NCBI GenBank assembly: GCA_963746605.1
Contig: CAVVCH010000044.1
Coordinates: 1-64,000 of the forward strand
Source: CAVQSS01 sp963746605
Lineage (GTDB): Bacteria > Desulfobacterota > RBG-13-43-22
DNA length: 64,000 nt
Direction: 5' to 3'
Shown here: in pieces, positions 45,637 through 56,553 of the stretch
Layout of the letters: the number at the start of each line of letters is the position of its first letter
How positions within the stretch are numbered: the first letter of the stretch is position 1
Notes under the pieces: generated by a model
What the model was told of the DNA's origin: nothing
What the model saw: only the letters and a program-made list of their open reading frames with translations
The model's database searches: none
Position numbers and translations under genes: made by a program

Positions 45637-46673
45637 ATGAAATTCAAGGCCATCATAAAAGAAACCGTTTTATCCGATCCCCAAAAAGATGGGACCGAGC
45701 GGCGTATCCCCAGTGAAATCCGCATCGACCCCCTGACCGGGCGAACCGCCCGGATCTGCCATTTCATGAAGCTGCAATGGGAAAAGCCCGATTTCGAGGC
45801 CCTGGTCGCGGGAACCGAAGCCTGGTGCCCGTTCTGCGCCGGACAAGGTGCTGGAGGTGACCCCCTGCTTTCCCCGAGATCTCATCCCGGAAGGCCGTCT
45901 GCAAAAAAACGACATGGTGATCTTCCCGAACATCGCCCCCTACGACAGCCTCGGGGCCGTGGCCACCTTCGGCGCCCGCCACTATATTCCCCATGACCGC
46001 TTTCGAGCCGGCGCAGATGGCCGTCGGCCTTCGGCTTTGCCTTGGACTTTTTCCGGCGCATCGAAGCCACCGGCCATCCGGAATCCGTGTACCACCTCAT
46101 CAACTGGAATTACATGCCGCCGGCCGGAAGCACGCTCATTCATCCCCACCTGCAGGTCTTCTCCACCTCCTCCGCGCCCAACCTGATGCGCCAGGAACTC
46201 GACAGCCTCCAAGCGCTATCTGGACAGCCAGGGATCCAACTTCTGGGATGATCTGGTGACTGCCGAGAAGAAATCGGACGAACGCTATCTGGGAAAAATC
46301 GGCCGTACCCACTGGATGACGGCCTTTGCCCCCATGGGCGTTGCCGGGGACGTGCTGGCGGTCGTGGAAGATGTCCGGAGCACGCTGGAACTTAACGATC
46401 GCGGATCTTCTGGACGTCGCTGCCGGCCTGGCCAAGGTCATGGCCGCCTACGACCGGATGGGGATTTACAGCTTCAACATGAATTTTTTCACCGGGGCGA
46501 AGACCGACGACCACTCCCGGTTTCACCTGCTCTTCTCACCCCGCACCTTCTTCAGCCAGAAATTGGGAACCCCGGACATGGGCGCCTTGCGCAACCTGTT
46601 CAATGAAACCCTGTGCATGGCCTATCCGGAGGAGATCAACGCAATTGCTGAAGCAATACTTTTAGAACCGTGA
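45637..46673 (+). CDS. Galactose-1-phosphate uridylyltransferase-like HIT protein, about five frame breaks
   Basis: It starts at ATG 45637 with GGAGGAG. The pieces, in successive frames, read SEIRIDPLTGRTARICHFMK, WCPFCADKVLEVTPCFPRDL, PNIAPYDSLGAVATFGARHY, HLINWNYMPPAGSTLIHPHL with the catalytic HPHLQVF-type HIT motif, YLGKIGRTHWMTAFAPMGV, and SFNMNFFTGAKTD to a stop at 46673. Every shift has one-extra-base sense. Together this is a complete GalT-related nucleotidyltransferase of about 345 residues with its zinc CPFC pair. Either the sequence here is especially error-prone or the gene is decaying; I favour error. Confidence 0.72.
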
Positions 46674-46714
46674 GGTTCCTCCTGGACCCCTGGTGTTAGC
46701 AAGAGAAAGTTGAT

Positions 46715-47704
46715 CACACATGCAGTTCAATGATATCTTTATCCACCAGCACATAATCCCGCGAAACCTTCTGCCCGGGATAGGTATCTTTTCCCCCAGA
46801 TGCGGGCAAAGGTCAACTTCTGGATAAAATCCCGGTGTACGGCGCCGGCCAGGTCGAGGAGGGTGCTCCCCCGTTTGAATAGAAACGGGGTCTTCAGGTC
46901 CGGTTCCCGGCCCGGGATTTTGGTATAAACCCGGACCAGTCCCAGGGCGACGAAGGTCGCGCCTCGCAGGTCATCCAGATTCATCTGCGCCTCCGCCGAG
47001 AGGCTGAACAGAGGAAACGGCTCGGTGAGCATTTCCTGGAACAACTGAAAGGTATCCAGGCCGTCCGGCAGGTCCAGCTTGTTGGCCGCGATGACGATCG
47101 GCTGCACCTTCCACCCGGAAGGCAAAGGGTCCGGTGCTGATTTCCCCCCCCAGCCTAACTTGAAACCCGCTAAAATCCTTCGGACCTCCTCCATCTGGGC
47201 CAGCGGGTCCTGCCCCAGATCCAATACCAGGAGCCAGAGGTCGGCGTTCCTCAGGATCTCCGGGAACCAGGGTTCCGTATATTCCGTCGATACCGGCGGC
47301 AGGTCGATGAGCTGAATCTGAATATCTTCGAATTTCATCATCCCGGGCAGGGGAAAGCGGGTGGTGAAGGGATAGGGCGCGATTTCGGGGGCGGCCTTGG
47401 TCAGGGCTTTAAGCAGCGCGGATTTCCCCGAATTGGCCAACCCGACCAGGGCCACCTGCCCGGCCCCTTCCCGCTCCACCCGGATGAACCCGCCAGCCGA
47501 TTTACCTTTGGATTTACCCTGCTGCTGTTCCTCCCGCAACTTGGCCAGGCGTCGTTTATAATCTCCCCGGAGTCTCTCCGTCCCTTTGTGTTTGGGGATG
47601 ACGGTCAACAGCTCTTCGACGACCGAAATCTTTTCCCCGGGGGTCCGGGCCTCCCGCAGTTTTTTTTCAATCGTAAAATATTGGGGGGGCAGGTTGGCCG
47701 GCAT
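46715..47704 (-). CDS. Obg-superfamily GTPase with TGS domain (DRG-like)
   Basis: About 330 residues. From ATG 47704 (MPANLPPQYFTIEKKLREAR) a basic helical region leads to a G domain with LVGLANSGKSALL (P-loop), YPFTTRFPLPGMM (switch I), IDLPPV (G3) and ANKLDLP (G4). A TGS domain follows. The open frame would end in an unlikely tail at 46739. Removing one base of an A run after IWGK gives TYPGQKVSRDYVLVDKDII and a stop at 46715, the normal TGS ending. DRG-like GTPases bind ribosomes or RNA; the role of this bacterial group is unknown. Convergent with the GalT-like gene. Confidence 0.88.
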
Positions 47705-47863
47705 GGATGGTCTCGATTCGACGCCTCTTTTTTTTGGGGTTTTGGTATCGTAATAAATCAAATATCCAGGTAAAACTCAAACCTTATTTTCTTGACACCA
47801 TGCGGCTCGATTCACTATAAAAATAGAAGAAAAGCGGATTTTCAAAGAAATAGTTTGATCCCC

Positions 47864-48999
47864 GTGCCCGATCATCAACACCTAAAGAATATCCAGGCTG
47901 AAATCGAAGCCTTCACCTCCAGAGATTATAAGGAACTGGGGGCCGCTTTGCCCGCCGACCGGCCGGCCATCGGCACCTTCTGCCCTTTGGTCCCGGAAGA
48001 AATGATTCTGGCCGCCGGGGGTCATCCCTTCCGCCTGGTGGATACCCCGGTCAAGATCAACCAGGCCCAGGCCTTTCTTCCGGCCTACTGCTGCCATCCG
48101 GTCAAATCCTATCTGCAGCATTTGTTGGCCGGAGACCTGGATTTCCTGAAAGGGGTGGTCTTTTCTCATAGCTGCGACGCCCATAAAGGCCTCTCTGAAA
48201 TCTGGATCAGACAGGGGCGCCTTCCTTTCCATTATAACTTGATGATCCCTACCCGCCTGGATTCCCCCCTGGCCCGCACTTTTCTGAGGGCGGAATTTGA
48301 CCGGTTTCGAACGGAACTGGAAAAGCACTTTGGCCCGATTTCGGACGCTAAAATTAAAGAAGCCCTGGCCTTATCCAAGGCCATTCGCGATCAACTGACC
48401 GGGTTGTATACTCTCCGGGTAAACCATTGGTCTGAGCTTCCGGCGGATTTTTTCGCCCGGCTGATCCGGGCCGGTTTCTGGATGGATCGGGAGGCATACC
48501 TCCAACTTCTTGAAGACCTGACGAAAGCGCTCCCGGAAACTCCCCGGACCCGGCACCCGGCCGATCCCGGTTTTTGTCACCGGGAACATGACCCACGAAC
48601 CCTATTGGCACGCGCTCATTGAAGACGAGCGGGGCCCAAATCGTCTGGGACGACCTGTGCAGCGGGGCCCGGACCTTTCGACTGCAATCCACGGATTACG
48701 ACGACCCCCTGGAAACCCTGACCGAGCGCTACTTCAGCAGCTTCTTCTGCCCCACCAAATACTACGGTCCCCGGGCCAGACAGGAAACCCTGGCCCGGGA
48801 AGTGAAAAACTCCGGGGCCAAAGGGGTTATCTTTTTACTCTATAAATATTGTGAGCCCCACTTCTTTGATTACCCGGACCTGAAAACTTTTTTTGAGGCT
48901 CAGGGGATTCCCACCCTGCTGCTCGAAGTGGAGGACCCCTCGCAATCCCGGGAACAGAACAAAATCCGAATTCAAGCCTTTATGGAGATGCTGGAATAA
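47864..48999 (+). CDS. 2-hydroxyacyl-CoA dehydratase / benzoyl-CoA reductase-type subunit (two frame breaks)
   Basis: An HgdB/BcrC-family iron-sulfur subunit of about 375 residues. GTG 47864 is preferred over an upstream ATG at 47792. Conserved cysteines appear in GTFCPLVPEEMILAAGG, AYCCHPVKSYLQHLL and VFSHSCDAHKGLSEIW. Breaks near 48560 and 48625, both of extra-base sense, lead through PVFVTGNMTHEPYW to IVWDDLCSGARTF and FFCPTKYYGP...YKYCEPHFFDYP. Such subunits hold a [4Fe-4S] cluster and take low-potential electrons from an ATP-driven activator. Pairs with the gene at 49328; the activator gene is not in the window. Confidence 0.85.
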
Positions 49000-49327
49000 G
49001 AGGCGGAGCGCAGCGCGCAGAGGGCAAAGGGCAGAGGGCGAAGGGGAGGAACAAGACATGGTACGAAGACTCTAACGGTTGTCCAATGAGAGCTTAGTAC
49101 GAAAATGGCCTTCCAAAGCAATCACCCTTTTTGTCATTCTGAAGGAGCAAAGCGACTGAAGAATCCCTCTAGAAACCTCGGGGCTCAAAGACAAGATCCT
49201 TCGCTCCCTTCGGTCTCTCAGGATGACAAGCTGGGATATCTGACGCTTCGAATTTTCATGCTTCGGGGTGCCCGCCCAGTCGAGCATTAGGCGTTTAATG
49301 CTTGAAATTTGATATACTTTAAAGACT
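49000..49327. repeat. 328-bp gap with an inverted pair of REP-like TGTCAT...GAAGG units
   Basis: The first 50 bases are an AGAGGGC/GCGCAG-type low-complexity string. Then a left unit (49131-49165, TTGTCATTCTGAAGGAGC...) and its inverted partner (49195-49230, ...CTCTCAGGATGACAAG) could form a stem around about 30 bases. Related units are at 56602-56794. No gene. Confidence 0.75.
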
Positions 49328-50555
49328 ATGTCGGAACCAATCCACGGGATCCAAAACCTATCGGGAAATTAAGTCCGTGTCGGCCTATCGGCGGTTGATG
49401 AAGGCCTATTACCTGATCGCCAAGAATCCCCGCTGGTTCGGCAAAAAGGTGGCCTGGATCACCAGCGGCGGACCGGTGGAACCCCTGTACGCCATGGGGG
49501 TCCTGCCCTTTTATCCTGAGAATTACGGGGCCATGTGCGGGGCCGGCCGGATGGCGGTGGGCCTCTGTGAAATCGCCGAACAGAAGGGCTACTCCCGCGA
49601 CCTCTGTTCCTATGCCCGCTGCGATATCGGCAGTTCCTTAAGCGGCCGAGGGCCGTTGGGCGTCCTGCCCCGGCCCGACTTCCTGGTCTGCGGCAACAAT
49701 ATTTGCGGGACCGTCATTAAATGGTATGAAATCCAGGCCCGCAAATACCAGGTCCCGCTTTTTTTCCTGGACACCCCCTTTATTCACGACGAAATACCGG
49801 ATCATGCCCTGACCTTCGTTCAGGACCAGTTGAAGGAATTCGTCGTCTTCCTGGAAAAACACCTAAAAAAATCCTTCTCTTTGAAACGGTTTGAAAAAGT
49901 TTCCGCCCGGTCCTTGGAGGCCATCACCCTCTGGAAGGATATCCTGGACCTGTCCCGCCATCGCCCGGCCCCTTTCGCCGCCTTCGACGCCTTCATCCAT
50001 ATGGCCCCGATCGTTACCCTGCGCGGGACCCGGTGGGCCGTCGGTTACTACCAAAAACTCAAAAAAGAACTGGAAGAAAGGGTCCGAAAAGGAGAAGGGG
50101 CCTTCGCCCGGGAAGAGATCCGGCTGATCTGGGATAATATCCCCATCTGGTATGACATCCGGAACCTGTCCAAAATGCTCTCCAGCCAGGGAGCGGTCCT
50201 GGTGGCCGACACCTACACCTCGGCCTGGACCTTGAAAGGGTTGGACCTGGACCGGCCCCTGGAAAGCCTGGCCCGGACCTATGCCACCGTCCACTTGAAC
50301 CTGGGCCTGGATCATAAAATTCGTAAAATGGCCGACCTGGTGCAGGACTATCAGGCGGATGGCTTTATCATGCATTCCAACCGCAGTTGCAAAACCTACT
50401 CCCTGGGGCAATTCGATATCAAAAGAAAGGTCTCGGAGATTACCGGCAAGCCCGGCCTGATCATTGAAGCCGACCACACCGACGCCCGAAGCTACGCCCC
50501 CCAGCAGGCGGAGAAACAGATTCAGACCTTCCTGGAAATGGTTAAAAGGCATTGA
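49328..50555 (+). CDS. 2-hydroxyacyl-CoA dehydratase / benzoyl-CoA reductase-type subunit, second (one frame break)
   Basis: About 408 residues. The intact part starts at GTG 49377 (SAYRRLMKAYYLIAKNPRWF), but ATG 49328 followed by a one-base shift near 49350 gives KTYREIKS directly before it, so I place the start at 49328. Conserved features: WITSGGPVEPLYAMGVLPFY, YGAMCGAG, CSYARCDIGSS, and near the end GFIMHSNRSCKTYSLGQ. It is a second HgdB/BcrB-like subunit, and with the gene at 47864 probably forms the heterodimer. The substrate could be a 2-hydroxyacyl-CoA or an aromatic CoA ester. Confidence 0.87.
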
Positions 50556-50725
50556 CAGATCAAGGGACGGTTGCTATGAGGAGGGGGCACTGGCCTTTGT
50601 ATCGGCCAGGAATTCTGATTCCGACTATTTTTCAGCCGAAACCTATTAGGAAGGGAGGGATGAGACAAAACACCGCCTCAGAAGTCTTTTATCATCGCTA
50701 ACCCCAAACATCGAAGGAGAAAAAT

Positions 50726-51927
50726 ATGAACATGAAAGCCGGTTGGATCGGGATTTTAAGTATGGTGTCTGTTACTGGGTATCGTTTTTTCAACATCGGC
50801 CGCTCCTGTCCCGGGAGTGACCGATACCGAAGTGGTGATCGGCATGACCACCCCTCTCTCGGGACCTGCCGCCCTCTGGGGCGTGACCGCCCAGGGCGCC
50901 AAGGCCTGGGCCGATTACGTCAACGATAAAGGTGGTGTTAACGGACGCAAGATCAAAGTCATCTTAAAGGACGACGGGTACAATCCCGCCCGGGCCATGG
51001 CCAACCTGACGGAAATGAAAGGCCAGGTCTTTGCGGTTAACGCCCTTTTGGGCACCGCCGTGGCCAATGCCACCAAGGATTTCTTCGCCGACAATAAAAT
51101 CCCCCTTATCACCGTCTATGCCAATGTCCGTATCTGGGCCAACTTACCAAAAGATAAACTGAGATACGTATTTGTCAGTTACCCCGATTATGAAAACGAG
51201 GGGGAATACCTGACCACCTATGCCTTCAAGAATTTAGGGGCCAAGAAAGCTGGCCGTTTTTTATCAGAACGACGATTACGGCAAGGAGGCCCTGCAAGGG
51301 GCCAAGTTGGGACTGTCTAAGCTGCCGGGAAAACCCGAATTGGCGGGGGCCGTCCCCTATGAAGTCACCGAAAGGGCCTTAGCCACCCACGCCCAGAAAT
51401 TGAAGGAAACCGGGGCCGATACCCTTTTGATTTACCCCACCATGAACCACGGGGCCTTGATCCTGAAAGAGGCGGCCAAGATCGGCTACAAACCCAAAGT
51501 AGTGGCCTGCTTTACCTTGGGTGATCCCATGATGTACGGCCTGGCCGGCGCAGATGTCTGGGAAGGGGTCTATCCCGCCGCCCCGGCCCACTCCGGTATC
51601 CCCGGGGAACCCGCATCGGACAAGGTCATCGAGATTCTAAAAAAGTATGATCCCAAATTGGCCGGCAAGGAATATCTGGCCCTGTTCGGCGCCATGTCCA
51701 TGATGCACCTGGTCAAGGGTTTGGAAAATGCCGGGAAGGATCTTACCCCGGATTCCCTGATCAAAGGCATGGAGATGATCAAGAACTGGAAACCGGAAGG
51801 AATCGGGGCCCCGGTCACTTACGCGCCGGACCGGCACCACGGGGTCAACGGATCGAGGATGCTGAAGGCCGAAAAGGGGAAACACGTCCCGGTTTCGGAT
51901 TATACCATTTATAAACCCTTGTTTTAA
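50726..51927 (+). CDS. livK: Branched-chain amino acid-type ABC substrate-binding protein (two frame breaks)
   Basis: A periplasmic-binding-protein type I of about 400 residues. It starts at ATG 50726 after GAAGGAGA with a signal peptide (restored by removing one T: LLLGIVFSTSAAPVPGV). The core has VVIGMTTPLSGPAALWGVTA and INDKGGVNGRKI-type motifs. The second break at about 51250 is one extra A (restoring KKLAVFYQNDDYGKEALQGA). It ends in VPVSDYTIYKPLF. Many deltaproteobacterial copies bind aromatic or fatty acids rather than leucine. First gene of the liv operon with its own acyl-CoA synthetase. Confidence 0.88.
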
Positions 51928-52093
51928 ATATAGAACGGAAACGGTCCGGCGCGTTGTGCCGGCCAGGGTTCACCGGTCTATGCGGAAGGGGTTCGCGCTT
52001 GCTCGCCAACCCAGGTCTGGGCGAGGCTGAAGCCTTCCCCACCCGCAATTTTAATAGCTATTCATGGATCACGAATGGTGACTCTCTTCTTAA

Positions 52094-52846
52094 ATGTCTC
52101 TTTTAGAAATCAAAGATCTTTCCATCAGTTTCGGCGGGATCATGGCCCTGACCGGGCTGAATCTTTCCGTTCCGGAAAAATCCATCCTGGGGATTATCGG
52201 TCCCAATGGCTCGGGCAAAACCACACTTTTTAATTGTCTGACCGGCATCTACCATCCCAATCAAGGAGACATCCTTTTCCAAGGGAAAAGCGTCCGCCGG
52301 CTTTCCCCGGACCGTATCGCCGCCCAGGGCATGGCCCGCACCTTTCAGAATCTGCGGCTTTTCATGAACATGACCGTCCTGGATAACCTTTTAGTGGGAC
52401 GGCATCTTCGCTTCAACAAGAACCCCTTGTATCCCCTGCTGCGGATCCGCAAAGAAGAAATCCGCCATCGGGAATGGGTGGAGGAGATTATCGACTTCCT
52501 GGACCTTCAGGCCTATCGCGGCGCCCGGGTGTCCGACTGCCCCTACGGCGTGCAGAAACGGGTGGAGCTGGGCCGGGCCCTGGCCCTGGAGCCCAAGCTG
52601 CTGTTGCTGGATGAGCCCATCTCCGGGTTGACCTCCGAGGAAAAGGAAGAATCGGCCTACCGGATCAATGAAATCCGAGGCCGGTTTCAAATGACCATCT
52701 TGTTGGTGGAACATGACTTGCGGATTGCCTCCCGTTTGTCCGATACCATGGTCGCCCTTTACTATGGACAAAAAATGGCCGAGGGAACTCCCGCGGAGGT
52801 CCAGCGCAATCCCGAAGTGATCCGGGCCTATCTGGGAGATGACTGA
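52094..52846 (+). CDS. livG: Branched-chain amino acid-type ABC transporter ATPase LivG
   Basis: A 250-residue ATPase with Walker A GPNGSGKTT, Walker B LLLLDEPISGL and switch His in LLVEHD. The signature segment reads CPYGVQKRVELGRAL (LSYGxQ in classical LivG, here slightly changed). The RTFQNLRLFMNMTVLDNLLV loop is specific for LivG. It acts with LivF on the LivH/LivM channel. Intact frame. Confidence 0.93.
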   Translation: MSLLEIKDLSISFGGIMALTGLNLSVPEKSILGIIGPNGSGKTTLFNCLTGIYHPNQGDILFQGKSVRRLSPDRIAAQGMARTFQNLRLFMNMTVLDNLLVGRHLRFNKNPLYPLLRIRKEEIRHREWVEEIIDFLDLQAYRGARVSDCPYGVQKRVELGRALALEPKLLLLDEPISGLTSEEKEESAYRINEIRGRFQMTILLVEHDLRIASRLSDTMVALYYGQKMAEGTPAEVQRNPEVIRAYLGDD

Positions 52847-52896
52847 TGGACTTCTTGCGAGGAAAGTCGTTTGGACTTTTTGCGAGGTTATAATTA

Positions 52897-53673
52897 ATGT
52901 CGGCCTTTCTCCAAATCGCCAATATCGAGACCCTTTACTTCGACCGGATCTACGCCCTGCACGGCCTGACCCTGGAAATCAAAGAAAAGGAGATTTTTGC
53001 CGTCCTGGGTCCGAACGGCGCCGGAAAGACCACCCTGCTCAAGACCATAGCCGGATTGCTTAAGGACCAACCCAAGAAAGGCAGCATCGAATTTGACGGC
53101 CGAAGGATTCATCGGCTTCCGCCGGAAAAAGTCTCCTCCCTGGGAATCGTCTATGTACCGGAAGACCGGGGTCTTTTCCGGGAATTGACCGTCCGGGAAA
53201 ACCTGGAACTCGGCTGCTGGGGCCGCCACGACCAGGGAATCAAAGACGATCTGGATTTTATTTACGACCTTTTCCCCATCTTAAAGGAACGCACCCGCCA
53301 GCAGTCGGAAACCCTGTCCGGCGGCGAACAGCAGATGCTGGCCATTGCCCGGGCCATCCTGCGACGGCCGCGGCTGCTGATGCTGGATGAACCCTCGCTG
53401 GGTCTGGCCCCCCTGGTGGCCCGCACGGTTTACGAGGCCCTGGTTAAGATCAGCTCCTTGGGAACCACCATCCTGCTGGTCGAACAGAACGCCAAGCTGG
53501 CCCTGAAGATCGCCCATTACGGCTACATCCTCGAGGCCGGCCGAATCGTTCTTAAAGGTACCGCGGAAGAACTCAAGGAAAACGAAGACGTGCAGGAATT
53601 GTATCTGGGCCTGGGCGGTCAGACGGATTCCTCCAAAGGCTGGCGTCTTTACAAGAAACGGAGGCGCTGGTAA
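52897..53673 (+). CDS. livF: Branched-chain amino acid-type ABC transporter ATPase LivF
   Basis: A 258-residue ATPase: GPNGAGKTT, LSGGEQQMLAIARAI signature, LLMLDEPSLGLAP and LLVEQN. These are the LivF versions of the motifs. The start at 52897 follows two direct copies of a GGACTTYTTGCGAGG repeat (52847-52887), the second of which may supply the ribosome site. The stop overlaps the acyl-CoA synthetase start by one base. The C-terminus (TDSSKGWRLYKKRRRW) is longer and more basic than usual. Confidence 0.93.
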   Translation: MSAFLQIANIETLYFDRIYALHGLTLEIKEKEIFAVLGPNGAGKTTLLKTIAGLLKDQPKKGSIEFDGRRIHRLPPEKVSSLGIVYVPEDRGLFRELTVRENLELGCWGRHDQGIKDDLDFIYDLFPILKERTRQQSETLSGGEQQMLAIARAILRRPRLLMLDEPSLGLAPLVARTVYEALVKISSLGTTILLVEQNAKLALKIAHYGYILEAGRIVLKGTAEELKENEDVQELYLGLGGQTDSSKGWRLYKKRRRW

Positions 53674-55482
53674 TGCCCGCGGGGAACGGCAGTTTTCCGG
53701 GCCTTTTTTTCAGCCAGGTGGCCCGTTATCAGGACCGGGTGGCCCTGCGCCATAAGGATTACGGGATCTGGAAACGGATCTCCTGGAAAGAATACGGAGC
53801 GATGGTCCGCTCGGTGGCCGCCGGGCTGATTTCCCTGGGGGTGCAGCGGGGGGACAAGGTTTCCATCTTAGGGGAGAACCGCCCGGAATGGCTTTTCTGT
53901 GATCTGGGGAATATGAGTATCGGGGGGGTCTCGGTCGGGGTCTATCCGACTTCCGCCCCCGATCAGGTAGCCTATGTGGTGGGTCACTCGGAGTCTCAGG
54001 TCCTGTTTATCGAAAACGAGGAGCAGGTCGACAAGGTCCTGCAGATCCTTCCCGAACTGCAAGTGAAGCAAGTCATTATCTGGGACCCCAAAGGCCTCTG
54101 GGGGTTTTCCCAGGAACGAATTATCTTCTTCGACGAATTTCTTAAAAGGTCCAAGACCTACCTGGAACAAAACCCCGACTGTGTGGACCGGCGTCTGGCG
54201 GAAATCCAGCCGGAGGACACGGCCATGATCATCTACACCTCGGGCACCACCGGCCGGCCCAAGGGCGCCATGATCAGCCACCGCAACATCCTGAGCATGA
54301 CCGAATCTTATCTTCAGGCCAACCCCGGATATGACACCGATGAAGCCTTGTCCTATCTGCCCCTGGCCCATATTTACGAAAACCTGATCTCCCTTTTCCA
54401 GGCCATCCAAGGCCGGCGGCACGGTCAACTTTGTGGAAAGCATGGATACCCTGCCCCACAACCTGAAGGAGGTCTCGCCCACCATCTTTGCCAGCGTGCC
54501 CCGGATCTGGGAAAAATTTGCCTCCATGATCGCCATCCGCATGGCCGACTCCACCCCTTCAAAAAAGCTGCTTTACAAAACCAGCATCGGGGTGGGCCTG
54601 AAGTATGTTCGGACCCCCAAGAATTCCAGGGAACGATTCTGGTGGAGTCTGCTTTACTGGCCTCTTTACGGACTGGTGCTCTACCATTTAAAAAGACAAC
54701 TGGGATTGGAACGGGTCCGGGTAGCCATCTGCGGGGCCGCCCCGGCCTCTCCGGAACTCTTTCAATATTACAATGCCCTGGGGGTTCCCCTCCGGGAAGG
54801 GTACGGCCAAACCGAATCCACCGGGGTTATCGCCCTCCAGCGACTGGATCGACCCCGCTGGGGTTATGTGGGCGAGGTAGTGCCCGGCGTGGAAGTCAAG
54901 ATCGCCGAGGACGGGGAGATCCTGGCCAGGGGGGCCAACGTTTTCCAGGGGTACTTCAAAAACCCGGAACTGACGGCGGAGACCGTGAAGGACGGCTGGC
55001 TCTATACCGGTGACGTGGGGACCTTGGAGGATGGCTTCCTCAAAATCATGGACCGCAAGAAAGATATTCTCATCACGGCCGGCGGCAAAAACATTACCCC
55101 GGCCTTTATCGAAAACAAGCTCAAGTTCAGTTCCTATATCCAGGACGCCGTGGTCATCGGGGACGGGAGAAAATTCCTGTCGGCCCTGATCCTGATTGAC
55201 GAGGACAACGTCACCAAATATGCCCAGGATAACCGCATCCCCTATACCACCTTTGAAGATCTGACCCAGAACCCGGAAATTCTAAAATTGATCGACCAGG
55301 AGGTGGTCAAGGTCAACAAAACCCTTTCCCAGGTGGAGTCGATCAAAAAATTTGCCCTCCTTCCCCGGCGGTTTTACGAGGAAGACGGCGATGTGACCCC
55401 CACCAAAAAAGTGAAAAGACGGTTTCTGGAAAAACGGTATGCCGAGTTGATCGAATCGTTGTATAAAGGGGGAAGAGGATAA
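53673..55482 (+). CDS. Long-chain-type acyl-CoA synthetase (AMP-forming), one frame break
   Basis: About 602 residues of the ANL superfamily, FadD15/AMP-binding group. P-loop IYTSGTTGRPKGAM, the core GYGQTESTGV, the hinge YTGDVG...GFLKIMDRKKD and the C-terminal catalytic lysine region (TPTKKVKRR) are present. The break near 54413 is one extra G; removing it joins LFQAIQ to AGGTVNFVESMDTLP. It activates an imported organic or fatty acid to its CoA ester. Placed inside the liv operon between livF and livM, it suggests that the transporter brings in a carboxylic acid. Confidence 0.92.
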
Positions 55483-55568
55483 ACTTAGAAAGTTAAATTC
55501 GAAATTCGAAGCACGAAATTCGGATTTGACCAGCAGTATCCAATATCTTTTAGCCAAATTTTAATAGT

Positions 55569-56553
55569 ATGGATCTAATCGAAAGCTATAAAGAAGAGTT
55601 ACGGCTGATCCGCAAACCCTGGACCGGGTTCTGGATCGTCCTTTTGTTGATCGCCCTGATCCTCCTGCCCTGGTACGGCAAAGAGCACTGGGTTTACATC
55701 CTGACCCTGATCTTTATCTTTTCCATCGGCGTCCAGGGGCAGAACCTGCTCATCGGCTATACCGGCCAGATCTCCTTCGGCCAGGCCGGGTTCCTGGCCC
55801 TGGGGGCCTTTACCTTCGGGCATTTGGTGCGCCTGGGGGTGCCTGATGCTCATTGGCCCTTGCTCTGTGCCGGCCTTTTGGCCGGTCTTTTCGGCCTGCT
55901 GGTGGGGTTTCCCTCGCTTCGCCTGAAAGGGCCTTACCTGGCCATCGCCACCCTGGGTTTCGGTATCGCGGTGTATCAGGTCTTTGTCAACTCGGAAGTA
56001 CTTTCCGGGAGGCCGCATGGGCCTGACCGTTCAGAAGCTGCCCGCCCTTTTCGGGTTGAGCCAGGGGAACACCTACTATTACTTCAATCTGCTGCTGGCC
56101 ACCCTTTTTACCCTGGCCTCCTACAACCTGATTTCTTCTTTTCTGGGCCGGGCCTTCATTGCCATCCGCGACAACGACATCTCGGCCGAGGCCATGGGGA
56201 TCAATCTCACCATTTACAAACTGCTGGCTTTCGCCATCAGCTCCTTCTATACCGGGATTCAGGGAGGGCTTTATGCCTTGCTCCTGGGTTACCTGGAACC
56301 CAACATGTTCACCTTTCTGGAAACGATCGGACTTTTTGTGGCGGTCATCGTCGGCGGACTGGCCTCGGTGGAAGGATCCATCTTAGGCGCCGCCTTTGTC
56401 ATCCTGGTCCCTCAGGTTTTCAGCAACGCCAAACAACTGGTTCCGGTGGTTTTTGGAGTGGTCATTTTGATCATCCTCATCTTTGAACCCTTAGGGCTGG
56501 CGGGCCGCTGGCTGAAAATCCGGCTTTATTTGAGAATGTGGCCTTTCCGGTAG
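55569..56553 (+). CDS. livM: Branched-chain amino acid-type ABC permease LivM (one frame break)
   Basis: About 327 residues with roughly ten membrane helices. GYTGQISFGQAGFLALGAF and RAFIAIRDNDISAEAMGINL are LivM hallmarks. The break near 56005 is one extra G; removing it gives VLSGGRMGLTVQKLP. It forms the channel with LivH. The preceding gap has an AAATTCGAAATTCGAAGC string (about 55496-55530), another of the short direct repeats in this genome. Confidence 0.9.

Noticed and set aside
45637..46673. Calling the GalT-like gene a pseudogene because of five breaks
   Set aside because: All breaks are of the same one-extra-base kind as in neighbouring housekeeping genes, and every motif remains, so error is favoured, though not proven.
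53673..55482. Programmed ribosomal frameshifting in the acyl-CoA synthetase, pyrK, proB and others
   Set aside because: Too many unrelated housekeeping genes are affected, without shared slippery sites or downstream pseudoknots; one-base sequence error is simpler.
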